Origin: Saccoglossus kowalevskii
Taxonomy: Eukaryota; Hemichordata; Enteropneusta; Harrimaniidae
Direction: 5' to 3'
Assembly: GCF_000003605.2 (NCBI RefSeq)
Contig: NW_003125889.1
Coordinates: 232,061-262,377, forward strand
Length of the DNA: 30,317 bases
In this document: piece by piece, positions 28,849-30,317 of the stretch
How positions within the stretch are numbered: the first letter of the stretch is position 1
Layout of the letters: each line of letters starts with the position of its first letter
Notes under the pieces: model-generated
What the model was told of the DNA's origin: nothing
Seen by the model: the letters and a program-made list of their open reading frames with translations, nothing else
The model's database searches: none
Position numbers and translations under genes: made by a program

Positions 28849-29518
28849 CTGCAATAAAAGAAATGATTACTAGTAGTATATAAAAAACACAATATGACAA
28901 ATATGGTGATTATGCATATCATAATATGTTAATGTAATATACATGGCTATATTTGTGCGTTTGTGCAAATATATTTTGGGGTGAACTAGAAAGACAACTG
29001 ATCTCTAGCAGTTAATACTATCTCTATTATTAGGGCATGTGCTTATGTAAACTGCTGAGGTTTGGTACCAGTACAGGTAAAATAATTCATATTTGAATCA
29101 TTCGGTATTTAATAAATGCAATTTTTCGTTTTATATGCAAAGTACATATTAGAAAAGAGCTTCAAATAATGTTAATACGGTATATTTGTAAGCAATAACT
29201 GCAGCACAGCTGTTCATAACGCATCACATAGTCTGTTAGTAGAAAATGAGATTTTAACACGATTTGTTTAATCCTAATAAAAAAATAAAATCTTCATTCC
29301 AATGCATGGACATCAGTGTGATAAAAACAACAGGGTTTATTTACTACATGTCAAAATCAGTTGTGTGGTTGCTGAATACAAGCTGAATGAATGAAATTTT
29401 TTGACATACACCATGAAGTTTATTCATGCAAAATAACCCCAACCTACATCACTGTCTTACACATACATACATACATACATTAACCCTGTGTGCTAATTCA
29501 GGCTCTGTGAGTCAATTC

Positions 29519-29703
29519 AGGCACCATCCAGTCTGCTTTTTTGACCCACGAAAAATGTTCACAAAAATTTCAATTAATTTGTTATCAAAAACAAGAAGCA
29601 ATGTCAGATTTGGTCCAAAATTATGACTGCAATCAGTGAAAATTACAGGAAATGTGTACAAATTTATCCTATTTTGAGAGAGAAAAAATTTGGTGCTCAA
29701 AGG
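29519..29703 (+). mobile_element. Possible diverged fourth copy of the piggyBac-type MITE
   Basis: Translating the minus strands of this region and of MITE copies 1 and 2 gives alignable runs (for example ...FGPNLTLLLVFD against ...ANRPNLIQFSVFT). The edges GCACCATCCAGT and GGTGCTCAAAGG resemble the family ends. There is no TTAA at the aligned edges. It is weak and could be chance. Confidence 0.35.
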
Positions 29704-30074
29704 ATTTGTCAGTTTCATTGCAGTATGGCATTAATATAATGGTTTTGACCCTTTACATACATCCCTTGGATTACAGAGTCTTTTTGTTTTACATATATTT
29801 ATGTTTTATGAATGTTCCAAAACAGCCAGTGATTGACACACCTGAAATCATATACTTTCACCTTTGTACCATATTGGTAGATTAAATTCCTAACAAAAGA
29901 ATGCATTGTGGGACTTTTCATTTTGGATAAATATTTTTTTTTTCATATTATAATAATATAAACTTGCTTAACACATGATCATTCATAGTGCATGCAGTTC
30001 ACGTACCATTCAACTGATAAATATATCAACTGTATGTTAAGTATTAAAATTAATAAATATTATAAATATATAAG

Positions 30075-30317
30075 ATGCATGCTCCATAACTGGGCTCAGC
30101 CCCATGCATGAAACACAACAGGGCGCAGCCCCATACATAAAACACAACATGGCTCAGCCCCCATGCATGCAACATAACAGGGCTTAGCCCTATGCATGCT
30201 CCATAACTGGGCTCAGCCCAATGCATGCAAAATAAATGGGCTCAGCCCCATGCAGGCTCCACAACTGGACTCAGTCCCATGCACGAAACACAACAGGGCT
30301 CAGCCCCATGCATGCAA
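30075..30317 (+). repeat. 29-bp tandem satellite with palindromic core, runs off the window
   Basis: There are eight full units starting at 30075, 30104, 30133, 30163, 30192, 30221, 30250 and 30279, plus a partial one at 30308. Each is a 17-base part starting ATGCAT and a 12-base part GGGCTCAGCCCC, in which GGGCT and AGCCC pair around one base. Unit 3 is 30 bases. The 17-base parts fall into types (GCTCCATAACT in units 1, 5, 7; GAAACACAACA in 2, 8 and nearly 3; GCAACATAACA in 4, GCAAAATAAAT in 6). Confidence 0.95.

Larger units (their letters stand above)
28849..30317. other. ANKFN1 upstream intron (incomplete)
   Basis: No ankyrin-repeat coding sequence was found on the minus strand here. 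It contains a (CATA)5 microsatellite at 29461-29480, a possible diverged MITE at 29519-29703 and the 29-bp satellite from 30075 to the end. Confidence 0.5.

Noticed and set aside
29461-29480. (CATA)5 tract as a functional element
   Set aside because: Ordinary microsatellite.
28849-30317. Ankyrin-repeat exons of ANKFN1
   Set aside because: Looked for on the minus strand; no G-x-TPLHxA-like or related repeat was seen.

Overview
The window is AT-rich animal nuclear DNA. It has GT-AG introns, a tRNA-derived SINE, mariner and piggyBac-type elements, and a DIRS-type retroelement relic. The host protein exons are clearly metazoan. The repeat mix suggests a marine invertebrate (deuterostome or lophotrochozoan), but the species cannot be fixed from the sequence.

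The main content is one large minus-strand gene, the ANKFN1 / wide awake (Wake, Banderuola, nmf9) homologue. Seventeen coding exons lie between 28848 and 9962. All 16 introns inside the window are GT-AG and all exon phases join without conflict, giving 874 complete residues followed by a TAG stop. In order these encode a short helical segment, a WEW-containing helix, one fibronectin type III domain split over three exons, a long family-specific region holding a GLY-V-GYLK motif, a helical region, a Ser/Thr-rich linker and a C-terminal Ras-association-like domain. The N-terminal ankyrin-repeat exons are not found here and must lie beyond 30317.

Region by region: 281-482 (+) is the last exon of an unrecognised gene whose stop codon overlaps an AATAAA signal. 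521-5504 is a graveyard of mobile DNA: a reverse-transcriptase fragment, a 300-bp CpG-rich inverted-repeat element flanked by TTAA, a decayed DIRS-type RT/RNase H, an internally deleted mariner with both TIRs and TA flanks, and a tRNA-derived SINE. 5505-9961 is largely featureless and holds one piggyBac-type MITE and the presumed ANKFN1 3' UTR. 9962-28848 is the ANKFN1 body, whose introns carry two MITE families, three separate tandem-repeat arrays, a G-quadruplex motif and a match to the CTCF core motif. 28849-30317 is intron, ending in a 29-bp tandem array that runs off the window.

No unknown multi-gene system is visible. The most notable signals are a 14-base match to the CTCF core motif 15 bases inside an ANKFN1 intron, a palindromic 29-bp satellite with a paired (compensatory-looking) change, a 10-bp-phased higher-order repeat, and a MITE inserted at positions +6/+7 of a splice donor.
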